DNA from: Ixodes scapularis
Lineage: Eukaryota; Arthropoda; Arachnida; Ixodida; Ixodidae
DNA length: 64,000 nucleotides
Assembly (NCBI RefSeq): GCF_016920785.2
Contig: NW_024609884.1
Span: forward strand, 38,731,035-38,795,034
Direction: 5' to 3'
The first letter of the stretch is position 1. Each line of letters starts with the position of its first letter. Made by a program: the position numbers and the translations under genes. This document shows, in pieces, positions 1 through 11,734 of the stretch. Below the pieces are notes generated by a model. The model was not told the DNA's origin. It made no database searches and saw only the letters and a program-made list of their open reading frames with translations.

Positions 1-872
1 GTTCCTTCGACTTATTTTTCACTTCTGCCCCAGTCTCAGGTTATTCAACATGGTTAACATTCACCAGCTCCCGCCTGCACCCTTACTATATTATCGCAAA
101 CTACCTTCACTCTCTGACCTCTCCGGTAATCCGGAAGTTCTCGCCTCGAATCGGAATACTTTCAAGCTCCGGTTCAATCACGCCAGGACACAAAAACCAG
201 TCGGCATCGCTGATTATGGCACCGGGTAACCGATCTCGTACGAGCAAGAAAATGCAAGTGCTAACATACGTTTAAGTCTATCCGTCACGGAAGCAGCAAA
301 GATGCGATAGTTTTGTTGACTTCAAGTAGATGGTTTCTCAGACACTTTGTCTAACGAATCTTGATGATAGAAGGATTTCATACATTTATTCATGTTTAAA
401 CACCAAAATTTATAGAGCTCAGCTTTAAACTGAGCAGATGATTGTACAATGATTTAAAACGAAAGAAACACACAAGAGGACGAAACAGACGACAAAGCTT
501 TCGACTTGCAACGACAGATTTACTGGGGCGGCTAGCCGCTCAGAGCTTGACTTGGGGAGGCGATGGGGAAAGGGGGAGGGGGATGAGGGGAGATGTAAGA
601 AACACAGGAAGACCGTTGCAGGGGCGAACTGCAGCGTGCGGTCGGGAGTCTGGTCTGTGTTGCCTCTCTCATGGATGACACCTCGCGTCGCTTCGCGCCG
701 TCGGGGGCGCGGCGGAGAGCGGGGGAAGGGGGGGGGGGGGGGGGGACGGACTCCTTGGGGAAAACGGTTGTTGATACATCGGCCCGTTTGACCGATGTAC
801 TCCGCTCCGCACGAAAGAGGAATCTTTTACACTTTCTCTCGCGCGCAGGGGCGGAAGCACTGGACGTGTTTT
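1..872. other. Non-coding, no gene recognised
   Basis: I see no gene here. Both strands have only short, low-complexity open frames. A G-rich stretch with a homopolymer of G near 727-745 lies between GC-rich flanks. The sequence is probably degraded repeat. Confidence 0.5.
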
Positions 873-959
873 TTAGTGTAGGAGGGCGGAAGTCCTGGGT
901 TGTTGACGCGCTCGCACATTCCACCCAATTTGAATTTGCAGGTGAAAAGAACCCTGGTG

Positions 960-2245
960 TCTAATTTGCATGCAAGCGCACTCAAACCATGGCCTCCGAG
1001 ATCCCGAAGCGTGCGCGCGCTTCGGGATATCGGAGGCTATGCTCAAACGATGGGATGTGTTGTGCACGTAGGGAATGCATGCAGGGCGGGAGGAGAAAGA
1101 TCTGGGTGGGGAATAACGGGTGCGGCTCCCGGACTGCACGATCAACTTCTTGATGTTGTTTTCAATCAGATCCGCGGGGTAGCCTGCCCCCTGAAGCCTA
1201 GCCGTTTGGCGCGAGATACTCTCCTTGATAACTTGGGGACAGGACTTTTTACAGGAGGAGGAGAGGAGAAATTTGACGATGCCGGATTTTACTGTTTTCG
1301 AATGACAGCTAGTGAAGGGAAGGACAGGTTTTTGCGAGCACCGTTGACAGGACCAGCAAAGGCCGTAGGAAGAAGGGGTGAGGCGGAAATCCAGAAATTG
1401 GAGCCCCTCCTGGTTAGGATTCTTTTTTGTGAAGGAGAGACCCCTAGCGTTGGCAGCGAAGCCATGCAGGACAGTCACGTCCGAGGTGGAAGGTGGGTGA
1501 ACGACGAGGTAATCGTCCACGAACCTGAATATCCTGCATCCAGAACCGGAGCGAGCAAGATCCTCATGTACCGCACGATTCACGAAGAGAAAGATCTCAC
1601 TAAGGATCGGTGCGAGGCTGGAGCCAATGCACACTCCCGACCTCTGGATGAAGACCTCCCCATTGTACTCGACGAGGGAGGATCTCAGGTAGGGCCGGAG
1701 GAGGTCGAGAAAGCCTCCGGTGGGTATTCCGGACGCGTTTTGAAATCTCGTCGCCCCATGCATCTCAATAGCCTAGCTAGCTGTGTTTAGAGATTTGTGT
1801 TTGTCCTTTGTCCCTCTTGTTCCCCTTCTCCAGGAATTATTTTCGTCAGACACAGAGTTTAGAAGAATTTTGAGGTCGAGGTTGTAGCACATGTCCTCAA
1901 TGTCCAGCGAGAACAGGTTGAGGTCATGATCGGCATGCTTCGTTCTAAGAAAATCAATTACCCCAAGAGAGTCTCTCACGCGATGGGGGTGAGGAAGCTC
2001 AACAGAGGAGAGATGCTTTGAAGGTAGGGAGCGAGCGGCTTCTGCCAGCATCCAATCTCAAAGACAATGCTGCGAAGGGGAATGTCAGGCTTGTGCGTCT
2101 TCGCCGAGAAGAAGATAGTCAGATATTGTTCGGAGGGAAAAGAGATTAGGTTCTTTAGGGAGGGGAGGTTTAAAGAGGACCAGAGAGACTTCACCTCAGA
2201 GCGGAGGGCCCCCGACAGAAGCTTCTCCAACAGATCACCAACACG
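960..2245 (-). pseudogene. Penelope-like element RT, broken copy
   Basis: Reading on the minus strand, three overlapping frames together give a Penelope-like reverse transcriptase. The N-terminal part near 2,230-1,976 contains FFSAKTHKPDIPLRSIV, typical of the conserved block before RT motif A. The next frame (2,051-1,773) contains SLDIED, which is motif A. The longest frame (1,763-873) contains RSGVCIGSSLAPILSEIF (motif B) and FVDDYLVV, the catalytic VDD, at about 1,512-1,523. Frame changes and the absence of any GIY-YIG endonuclease after the RT make it a dead, truncated copy. It is related to, but clearly diverged from, the intact element at 16.7-18.8 kb. Confidence 0.85.
990..1037. repeat. 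Short hairpin at end of Penelope remnant
   Basis: GCCTCCGAGATCCCGAAGCG is followed by its near-exact reverse complement, around a central GC-alternating TGCGCGCG. It lies just past the 3' end of the RT remnant, where a Penelope element would have terminal repeat sequence. Confidence 0.5.
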
Positions 2246-2299
2246 CTTAAGTCTTTAATAATTGTACAACTTGCTAATTCACTAGTGTCCTCCATGACA

Positions 2300-2668
2300 A
2301 TGTCGCGTCATTCCAGCGTACTAGAATACAGGGTAGCGTTGGGACCGCAGTGGCTGCCGCGAGGCATGTGGCATAGATCACGACAGGTGCAAACACCGGC
2401 ACAGTTTGTGCACGGCGATAGGCATGGGAATACGAAATATATGTGTCGTTCGGCTGATCGGGTTGTGAACTAATTCGCGACGCATGAAGCGGAGTTCAAA
2501 ATGCAGCTCACAAACGGCACTCGTTTCAGGCATTTGTCTAATCTTTTGCCAATTCCTTTCCCAAACGTCTCTAGTGGCTTTGTATCTTAGAATGCGGAAC
2601 AGAGACACTGTCCTTTTACCCTTCACGTGCGTGTAGTCCGTTTGGCAGACGCGTGGTAGTTCTGTCAC
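2300..2668 (-). pseudogene. THAP-domain remnant
   Basis: The minus-strand frame contains VSLFRI, then ATRDVWERNWQKI, then AVCELHFELRF. This matches the second half of a THAP zinc finger (tryptophan-containing helix followed by C-x2-H, then an aromatic after one acidic residue). THAP domains bind DNA and in arthropods are often part of P-element-like transposases or genes derived from them. The expected N-terminal C-x(2-4)-C pair is not clear, and the frame ends without a transposase domain. I read it as a decayed exon or transposon fragment. Function cannot be assigned. Confidence 0.5.
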
Positions 2669-4637
2669 TGTCTCACCGACGACAGTTTCACCCTACCATT
2701 ATGCGTCCACCATCAACCAGAAAAACACAACAAATTTTAAACATACTTCGATCTAACACGTGGATCTAAGAAGTCGTGGTCAGCTGGAAGATGCAGCCCA
2801 ATGTGCGAAACACACACACACACAAAAAAGGGCTGTGTTTTTGCGATTTATATTTTTTTATTGAACTCCGGAGGAGGTCACGTCACCACAAAGGGCTGCA
2901 GGTCTATTTTCGTAGGTTTTCGATGCCTTGCAAACGGCCAACAGATTTGGCGGCGAGCGCCAGAGCTGGACAGTTCGGATTAAGTATGACTGTCGGTGGT
3001 GGCGCTCAATGCGGGCACACGGGGTCTGAAATGCACCAGCCCTGGTGTGTCTCAACTCTCTCCGTAGAGATGAGGAACAATGGTAGGGGGCAAGAAACAC
3101 TGGCAAGCAGCCAGAGAGAGGCCACCTTTTAACGTAGTCTGCAGCGAGGCTTCATGCGATAGCATTGCTGGTCTTCTCTGAAGGTTACATTCTACCGATA
3201 AAATTGCGACAAACTCTACGGCGGGTAACTAAGCATAAATGTCGATATATATTCATTCAGTAAAGACCGTACTCGGCACGTTGCCGCTTCTGTTAAAGGG
3301 ATGCTGAAATGAAAATTGAAATATACCTCTTACGTTCAAAAATGAGTTAGGTCAACCATATGTGCTAATTATAATTCCACATTTGTATTTTGAACGAATA
3401 GCTGTTTTTTTTTTTTTTTCGTTCTAAATGACTGATATTAGCGAGCCTCGAAGAGCAGCCATCGGAGAGCGCGATACGTCGCGGGATACTGTGATGTCAC
3501 TTTTCCCAGCACGGGCAACGCTACGTGGAGGCTGGCGAGGTTATGAGCTTAGCCACTTGGTGACGTGAACGCGTTACAACCTAACTGTTCGAGACGCACG
3601 AGGTCTGGTTGGACAATGCCAGCAGAGGCAACAAAGTGGCTCACCCGCACTTCAAACTTCACTGACCACCTCCCCTTTTCAGTTTCATCCCCTTCCCCGC
3701 AGGATTTGAATGGCACAAAGGAGAAAAAAAAAATCTGTTTTCGACCAAGTTTGACAGGGAGAACGCACATGCAGATTGCCGCCATACTTCCGTGGAACGG
3801 CGCTGCTTTTACGGGACAATTGACGAAACGACATTCCAAGTAGCTATGGGAACATTCACCAGGTGCCATCTGGTAATCGGCTTATTCGTTTAAAAAAGTT
3901 CTGACATCTTTTCGAACAAAATATGAGTGTCTCTGTGATGTTGCCAGAATGTGGTTGACATTTAAACACTAAAATTAGTGCTAGAATTTTGTTTCTGCAC
4001 TCCTTTAAGCTATCTCCTCTTCATTTCGCTCCTTCCTCTTGCAAGTCATTGTGAAGACTGCGGCACATACAGTGACCGCCTCATCCCGCGACCTATGAAT
4101 GCGCATGTGCTCGACAAGGAGAGGAGATCGGCAGAGTTGTTGAGCGTCGAGGTCACCATCTTAAGGTTCTCGGTTCAATTCTCCTTGAGGGACATTCGGA
4201 ATTGTGCTCTTTCTTCTCAATTTAATTATCCTCTTTCCACTTTCCTGCACATGAGTCTTGTGTTACAGATGAACATTTTCTGGGGAGGCTGTCCAAAGAA
4301 ATGCTATCGCGGTTTAAAACAGCGTTGCGAACGCCTGGCTCGCTCTCAGCTAAACTTGGCCGGTGGCAGCGATTTTCTACAGTTATAACAACTGCAGCGC
4401 CATATGTGTTGCCTACATGCGCAGCCTTACCAGACCATTGCTGAGCCGCGGCAGTACCAATACTATCCCGTATTTTAGTATACTGGATAGTATTGGTCCT
4501 TCATTTGCAATTAGAGATGGCCCGCATTCTGAACGATTTTTCTGGTAAACAGACGTGACCATATAGACGAGACATGACTGTTAACATCTTCGCAAAAGCC
4601 AGGCATTTTGGTAAAGATGATCTCAGAAAGGGTCTAT
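2669..4637. other. Intergenic, no gene recognised
   Basis: Contains a short (CA)n at about 2,811-2,825, a T-homopolymer near 3,404-3,419 and poly-A near 3,724. Overlapping open frames on both strands at 3,549-3,869 have no recognisable domain and look like chance frames in a repeat. Confidence 0.4.
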
Positions 4638-4737
4638 TAAGTAGCCTTACCTTCAGTTACACGAACTATAAAAAGAAAAAAAAGGTTAAGTAGGCAAATA
4701 AATGAACAAAAGAAGCATCCAGCCTCACTTCCCTTAC

Positions 4738-4855
4738 CATCGTCGGGGTTGACAGGAACAGGATCAGCAATTGTTAGAGGAGGTGAATTCAAAAGAATGA
4801 CCCCAAGAACCAGGAAGCAGGTGTTAGTAGGTTTCATCATTTTCATTTGTTGCAT
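4738..4855 (-). CDS. Possible first coding exon of a small secreted protein
   Basis: The minus strand encodes MKMMKPTNTCFLVLGVIL, then a short polar stretch ending LTIADPVPVNPDDG. This has the layout of a signal peptide: basic N-terminus, about 12 hydrophobic residues, small residues before a likely cut near ...LTIA/DP. The exon stops at a good donor (GATG/GTAAGG, intron starting at 4,737) in phase 1. Upstream in-frame ATGs at 4,846 and 4,855 leave the start uncertain. Arthropod secreted and salivary proteins often have exactly this kind of first exon, but I could not find the cysteine-rich exons that should follow at lower coordinates. Treat as a candidate only. Confidence 0.35.
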
Positions 4856-5739
4856 GGAAAAAGAATTCTCATATAATCGGATATACATACTGCGTTCCAT
4901 AAAAGCAAGGGCTAGCGTTCCATACAGATGGAACAGTAGCTGCTACCAGAGTTCTATCAAGATTGAAAACTCGCTGGAGAACTGTTGAATTCCGTCCGTA
5001 ATTATGAGCAGAATAAAAAACGCCGTTGCCACAAACTGAGGTCGTAGAACCTACAGATGCCCTGCTACGGACTCTAGTTGCTTTGCATAGCTTTGAAACT
5101 ACTAACCCTTGAGAAAAGACAAGAAAAGCTTTGCACACCCCCGAACAAAGTTTACGGAAGTAGAATGTGGCCCCATCTTGATAATAATTTGTGTAGTAAG
5201 TTTTTTTTTCTTGTATTTTGCGCGCAAAGTACAACTCCCGACTTCAAAGTACATTCCCAAAATTCGGTGAAACCTTTTTTTGCCATTGTAGCGGGGTATA
5301 ACTATAAAGCAAACCGAGATTACTCTGTTGTCTTCGGCATCCACTACCAAATCTTATTTATGTTGGGGTGCGGATTTATGTCTTGTTTCAACTCAGTAGA
5401 CAACCTCCAAGCTGCTGGGTGCCCGCAAGAGCGAGCTTCCACAGAAGTCGTCCCTTTTGTCGTTCTCAGAAGGCAACAACTATACTCCATGTGTCGTGCA
5501 AAGCGCTGAGAAAGGTGCGGGGACGAGTGCTTTGATCTAAGCAGTGCCTTCTTGCTCTCGGTGAAAGCTCTTTCGAGGATCACGCGCACGCGTCCATGGC
5601 TTTCCCAGTACTACAGTACGCAACTTCTGAGGCCGAGGATACACCAACACGCGGCCCTGACGTCACACCGCAGCGGTGGCGCTGCTGTCGGTATACTGCG
5701 CATGCGCCAACGCTCCACTCGACGACCATTTTCAGCACA
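4856..5739. other. Intergenic, no gene recognised
   Basis: Open frames on both strands have no recognisable domain. The stretch near 5,640-5,740 is GC-rich and joins directly to the gypsy RT remnant, so it is likely another repeat that truncated it. Confidence 0.35.
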
Positions 5740-6254
5740 AACTTGGCATAAAAGTTAATCATGCCCAAGTAGGCGCTCAGTTCCGATTCATTCTTAGGAC
5801 ATGGGGCCTCCCATATGGCCTTGACTTTCTCTTCCGATGGTCGAACTCCATGTTGGTCGATCACATATCCCAAGTAATGAACAGACGTCTGAAAAAATCG
5901 GCATTTTTCTTTCTTTAGTCTGATGTTTTGTTGGCTGAACCGTGCCAGCACATTTTCCACCTTTTTATAGCACTTTTCATAAGTTTCACCCGCTATTAGT
6001 ACATCGGCTAGATAGCACGCGACATTTCTCAGCCCTTCCAGTACTTTGTCCATGACTGACTGAAAAATTGCTGGAGCAATAGTGATCCCGTAAGGCAATC
6101 TCGTGGACCTAAACAAGCCAAGGTGTGTGTTCACAGTGACCAGATCTTGTGAGTCCGGATGCAATTCAAGCTGCTGGTAGGCTGTAGACAGATGAAGTGC
6201 GGTAAAGTATTTACAACCACTCAGTAAAACGAACAAATCTTCCATTTTACACAA
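5740..6254 (-). pseudogene. Ty3/gypsy reverse transcriptase fragment
   Basis: The minus-strand frame starts MEDLFVLLSGCKYFTALHLS, followed by AYQQLEL, LPYGITIAPAIFQ, then YLADVLIAG, and later FLGYVIDQHG-like and LSAYLGMINFYAKF. These are ordered Ty3/gypsy RT motifs. The catalytic box, normally YxDD, reads YLAD (6,003-6,014), so the first aspartate is lost. The frame begins after the first RT block and breaks after the thumb region (past FYAKF, about 5,740) into unrelated sequence. No protease, RNase H, integrase or LTR is visible. It is a dead fragment truncated at both ends. Confidence 0.85.
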
Positions 6255-7385
6255 AAACTATGCCAACTACCCAAGGCGGATCGCAGATATGAATCCTTCG
6301 CTTACCTTAGGTTACTCGATGTAATGCCAAGCAGCAGCGGCTTTGTACCCTCCCCTTAAGTCTCAATGTTTAGTCGTCACCACGCAAACGCTGCAACCGC
6401 AGACGCTATCAACGCTCAGTTGGCTCAGTGCTCGGCTACGCACACCTCGCACGCAGAACAAACAAAAGCACCGCCGTGGAGCTTACAGATGATACCAGAG
6501 CCACCGTAATCAGACACTACAGACCACAGTCGCCGCCTCCTCGCCTGCCCAGTCTGCCGCCGTGGGATGTGGCGCCGTCCGAGCTGCAAGAGTGCAAGCC
6601 GCAGGTGCAAGCAACTATGGTGCAAGCGCTGTGCAACTTGTAATAAATAAACTAAAGCTACTAAACTTAAAAGCAGAGAAAACAAGAAAAAAAAAACATG
6701 TCAAGCACAAGTACTAACACAAGACTCAAATGGCACTTTCACCTTGTTTTTGAAGAAATAAGCCGCAATAAAGTGTTTTTGTTCAGATAAAACCTATATT
6801 TTTGAGAAAACAAAACAAAACAAAAACCATCGGACATGTTGCTGAACGCAGTCGACTTAAAAGTAGCTGCGTCATTCATCACGCAGCATAATTCGATTCA
6901 AACTTTTATTCAATTAAACATTTCTTTTTCCTAAAGGTGCGCGGAAGCGAACGGCGGCAGAATCGACAAAAAAAAATGTCATTTTCTTCAAATCTGACAC
7001 AGCGTAACTAAACCAGTTAAACATAAAAAAAAAAGGCCCGACTGCGTTGCGCGTTTCTATTTCCTTGATCTGGCGTAGACTAGCGGACTATCCAGTCCAA
7101 CAGCTCCCTTCAACTTTTATCTTCCCCAGGAACCGCTTTGCCTTTGTCGTGGGCAACAAAAATCGTGTTTAGTGTGGATTAAGCGTGAAAAACATGGCAG
7201 AATTTAATTTTACGAGCAACGTAGCTGACGTTCGGCTTTTGCATGGTCCCCGCGTCTTTTCAAAACGTCTTCGCGTCGCCTCGTCGTTCTTTTCTTTCTT
7301 GCGACGACAAGACGGCACAGAGAGAACACGTATGGCACAGACGGAGGCTGTGGAGAATCGTACGTGTGGGGTGACCCGCCATAAC
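6255..7385. other. Intergenic, no gene recognised
   Basis: A-rich runs near 6,687-6,697, 6,968-6,976 and 7,026-7,035. No domain-bearing frame on either strand. Confidence 0.35.
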
Positions 7386-8166
7386 TAGGATTCCGTGGAG
7401 TTTATTTCTCGTGAAATTCGGAACATGTTTTTCGGAGTTTTTTTTTTTTTTTTTTTTCCTAATGTTCGGAGTTTTTTGGAGTTTATTTCTGATAGATTCA
7501 CAATTCTTCGAAGTAGGAAGTTTATTTTTGCTATGTTCCCAAATTTTCAAGATTGAAAATAAAAATATATTAACCGCGGGTATAACCCTGCCCTAAATTT
7601 ATAAGGACGCACCTGTCCCGCGTGGCATTGGCGCCCTTGATATAATACTAACTGTTCCACTCCGAAACATGATAAAGACACATTAAAATCACTGAACTCC
7701 TTGATGTAGTCCTTGGATAGCTTTTCTTTTCATCCTATTCTACCGCTTCTTCCTGCGGCTGCGCGGGGTGGAGTACGGTGATATAATAATCATCAGCTGT
7801 CCCTCCTATGAAATCTTAGAGATCATAGCTTTCACCGGTTATCAAATCACAACCCTACCTTCCTCTAAGAAGTTCAGTCCGGAAACAAAAACAGTGGGTT
7901 GTGTCGTGACCCAGAATTACAATTCCCCATTGTCCTGAACGATCCCTGACGGAACCTTCTTTGCTCAGTACGAGATTTTGAAAGAATCTTGGGAGGCCTC
8001 TCCTGATGACCGCTGAAGCTGTGTTCTTACCAAACCTATTTGTAGAAAACTGCTTTTTATTTCTTTGACCATCGTGATTTTTAATATTTTTTCGGTTAAT
8101 TCCGAATTGAGACAAATTTTATTGGCGAGTGTTTTTCGGATTTTATCGGATTTATCCGAAAACATA
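7386..8166. mobile_element. Diverged TTCGGA-repeat DNA element (hAT-like)
   Basis: The left end TAGGATTCCGTGG followed by GAGTTTATTT and TCGTGAAATTCGGA matches the end of the better preserved element at 42,964-43,862 (TAGGGCTCCGTG). The right side near 8,130-8,166 again has TTTTTCGGATTTTATCGGA and TTATCCGAAAACA. The last bases of the right terminus are missing or diverged. No transposase frame is present, so it is non-autonomous or decayed. Confidence 0.5.
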
Positions 8167-9974
8167 CAACTTTACTCATAATGTGTCGTCAACTGCAAAT
8201 GCACACGAACACACGCAGTTGGTTCGCAGCGCAGGAGCTTTGGCAGCTGGCCTAACTTCTTAGCTTCCACTATGCTAGGCTACGACGGACGCGCAACGGG
8301 CGTTTGTGAAATCTTCGAGTTTCGGCATGCACAATTATTAAGGATCCAGTTGGCTAGAACCTTTTGTGGCTCTGGCAGCACGGGCTGCCTCAGTGGTTGA
8401 GGTGGGTAAATGCATGCTGGCTCGACCCTTTTATTCGTGAATCAGCTTGCACCATCTAGCCAGTGTTTCCTCAAAAATGACAACAAGCAGCAGGCATATG
8501 AATTAACTTGGTGGAGAGTTTTGCGCATATATGTGCAAAACGGGCGTCAAAGCCCTCCGAGGGCACACATTGCCATCAAAACAGTTTCTACTGAAAGCCA
8601 AGAAAGCGCAATCAGCCTCTGGCGAGGAGAGCTCGTTAACATACCGGACTCTTTTCGGAAAAGGTCCATTGAAAGTCCGCCGCCCATTCAGAAATTGCAT
8701 ATACAGTATTCGCAGAATGGAACATCTGCTTAGTACTAACCTTTTGGAGTCATGTGACTTTTCCTCTTGTTGGCTTTTCGGGTCAGAATTATTTTACACT
8801 CAAAAGAATAGAATCACTTAGATGTCGTAAAAAATATTCATAATGAAAGTGTCAGTGAAAACTAAATAAACATGTGAGACCTTGGACTGCACGAGGAGGT
8901 TCAAAATCTTAGTGTGCATCCGTTTAGGGTGTTCAGCTTTGAGAAATGGCAATGTCCGTAAAGATGTCCTCATCACTCTCATTCACAAAACTGTCACAAT
9001 AATTCTCCGAGGATTCATCAAACAGCCTCCTCAGGGTTGCCTTTTCCGCTAAAATCGCATTCAACGTCGCTTAAATCGCTAACATATTTTCCGTTAAATG
9101 CACAATTCTGCTTGTTAGAAAAACAAAACAAAAAACGTTGAAAAATGTCACGCCACCTTGCGTAAAGCAAAAAAATGAAATGCATCATGATTACACTCCA
9201 GTGGACAGGTGGCGCAAGTGGAAATTGTCGGGGCGCACAAAGCAGAAATGAGACTGTCGGGGGAGCCCTAATAACCTGCCCAAAAGGGCGATATTTCTTT
9301 AACATGTAACATCCGACAACATGACCTCAAAGGGTTAACATACCTCCACTGTGCAGACCTCTCTCTTTAAAAAAAATACAAAGGAAAGAAGAAAACACCA
9401 AAAAATAGGAACCTTCCTTTTCAGTCGCAGAAAGAAAATAATAATGTGCACATGCAGTGGTATACCAGGCTAAACAAAAGGACAAAGACGTCAGAGTACT
9501 GTGCGTTCAAAAGTATAGAAAGGAATACCAGGGTAAAGAGGTGGTTGAGCTGGGCGAGTTGGTTAAAGTTTGACATGGTGGGTGTAACAGCTTCAAAACA
9601 CGGGGACGATAAAAGGAATAAACAGCTGTACTCGCAACTGAAATGTTTTATTTGAAAAGGAAAAGAAAACGCATACGTCAGTACTAGATAACACAGTGTG
9701 TAATCAAAAAATACGCCACACACAAGGCACGTGTCATCAAAATAGATTCACTAGACTCAACTTATGCCGGTCATGGTCTGGCGCAAAAAGGACAGCTCCT
9801 TATCACATAAGGCAAACCGACGGCTCACTCACACATCTTTCTCCGAGGCACGAAATATAAAAAGCCTTAATAATTTCGCGAATGGCTCTCTCTCTATGCC
9901 TCCCTTCAACCGTCACCTCGTCAAAGGCCGGCTGACACGTGCAGTTTCTGCAATGCAAACGAAAGAGTCCCCCA
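8167..9974. other. Intergenic, no gene recognised
   Basis: AT-rich sequence with poly-A tracts near 9,368. Several open frames of 60-110 residues on both strands overlap each other and lack recognisable domains. Confidence 0.35.
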
Positions 9975-10072
9975 ACCCCCAAATCTTTAATTTTACTGGG
10001 ACGTCCTCCCCCTCATACAGCATTTTGTCATGGGCGCACACCCCCATATCAAATTCCTGGCTACGTGCCTGA
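9975..10072. repeat. Dispersed repeat, one end of a CAGGCACGTAGC element
   Basis: The right end CCTGGCTACGTGCCTG is the reverse complement of CAGGCACGTAGCCAGG, which begins the element at 42,732. Internal sequence reading, on the minus strand, GCCCATGACAAAATGCTGTA and then TGAGGGGGA is also shared. Only one terminus is clear here. Confidence 0.65.
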
Positions 10073-11640
10073 CCGAAGGTCAACGATAACGTAATGATAC
10101 AGAACTGAAGTGTTTTCACCGCTCACATGACTTTTCTCAAAAAATATTCGCAAATTCCCGTTGATTCGGCACGACTATTACAATTTGTTTTCAACATGTG
10201 GGGCAGCTAATGTGATTATTCTTTTACATTTCAAGACAGCCTTTGATTCCTGCTAAATTGAACTGCTGACTGAATTGGCACAAAGTTACACATTTTGCAC
10301 ACAGAGGTTAATGAAAGCAGCATTCTTTGAAAGGTTCACTTTGTTAGTACACCTACACTTGCATGTAGCGCAGATTGCAGCAAAAGTTTATAGTAACCAC
10401 ACTCGTCAAGGAAAGCAACCCGGTTTTATTAATGCCACTCCTGATATAAGCAAAACAGCGGAACCGAAAAAAATACTGAGCATAGTTGTAAACCCAAGAC
10501 TGGAGATACTGACAAGGGACAAAACACAGAACGACACGAACGAAGTCTCAAACGCAGCTACAAACTTTATTTCACGTGGTCCCCCTCTTTTTCTCGTCAT
10601 TTTCCCAAAACCCCTACGCTACCCCCTTCACTCTTTCCTTTCCCAGGCCCCCGTACATTCCAGTCAACAATAAGCTCAGACGGCGCCAACAGAAAGCTGC
10701 CGACAGATCCCCTGTCAACACATATACATTGCGACAACCCGAGGTCATCCCGGTTCTCCCAAAACAGTCAACCGCAAAAATGTTTCGGCCTCCGGACGTG
10801 TGACGATGCATTCGGCAGACGTCTTTATCCTGATCGTCTCTTTCACTAATATTTTCACGACGTTGTTTTCCCTTTCTAGAATCTCTGTTTTCCCAGGTTG
10901 GAGACCAGTCGTCACATTCATTCAAATGTTTGGCTATTTCCGAATTCGGATCTTTGTTTTGTTTTTTTACATTTCTTTTATCTATCGTTCACCATTGAAA
11001 AAAAAAAAAAATTGAAACAATGAGATGCGGCGTGAGCAACGGGTGACTACCCCACGTACTCCGCCACGCCCTCTAGGGGCAGGCGGAGAAAACATAGGAT
11101 CGAAAGGAGGGGACGTGATGTATTCGCCGTTCCGGCGGGGCGAGGAGAGGAGTCTCCACACCTAAAGAGCCTTCCTACACCGTGCATCATGCTCTCATAC
11201 TTTCAGATTTATGTAGAACTAATAGTAATAAAAAAATAAAGCAATTATGCTTAGTATACAATGTTCTGCAAATATATTTCACAGCGAACGAAAGCCTGTA
11301 CATTGGATCGTTTTGTAACCAGGGTAATATAATGCCCTACAAATACATTAGATGATGAGCACAGGTCTTTTACTCATTTCAGTTTTAAATGTATATAAAT
11401 TATTCTCTTGGGTTAAGCAGTCATTTTGGTTTTATAACAACCGCCCAAGATGTTTATCCACACTGAGGGAAAATCGGAGATTACGGAGTAAAAGTGGTGT
11501 GAAGCAAGTTTCAGCCCACGAAAACCGTTTCCACAATAAACACAGGGTTGTCGGATAAAAATGGAGCCATCATAAACACAAGTATGGAACATTCCTGGTA
11601 CAGACATAAGCCAGCATACACAGATGTGTATGATAATCCA
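10073..11640. other. Intergenic, no gene recognised
   Basis: No coding signal. Poly-A at 10,999-11,011. The 11,040-11,160 stretch is GC-rich and otherwise unremarkable. Confidence 0.35.
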
Positions 11641-11734
11641 ATCCAACCGCTCCTCCCCATGAGGAGGAGTGGTTTCCTAAATACCTTGGAAGACGGGCCT
11701 TTTCGACATTTGCAAGCTGAAATGACGTGCCACG
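11641..11734. repeat. Left part of an interrupted dispersed repeat
   Basis: The phrases ACCTTGGAAGACGGGC, CATTTGCAAGCTGAAATGAC and GTGCCACG recur at 15,790-15,845. There they continue without interruption into the sequence that in this locus resumes only at about 13,429 (GCCGCAACTGGG, then GAAACTAACAGTAAAACAGA). The repeat was therefore split here by later insertions. Confidence 0.65.

Noticed and set aside
900..1790. 296-residue plus-strand frame
   Set aside because: It is the antisense of the Penelope-like RT remnant. The RT motifs are on the minus strand.
3549..3869. Overlapping open frames on both strands, the minus one with several cysteines
   Set aside because: Considered as later exons for the signal-peptide exon at 4,738, but there are no matching splice phases or cysteine pattern, and the sequence looks like a repeat.
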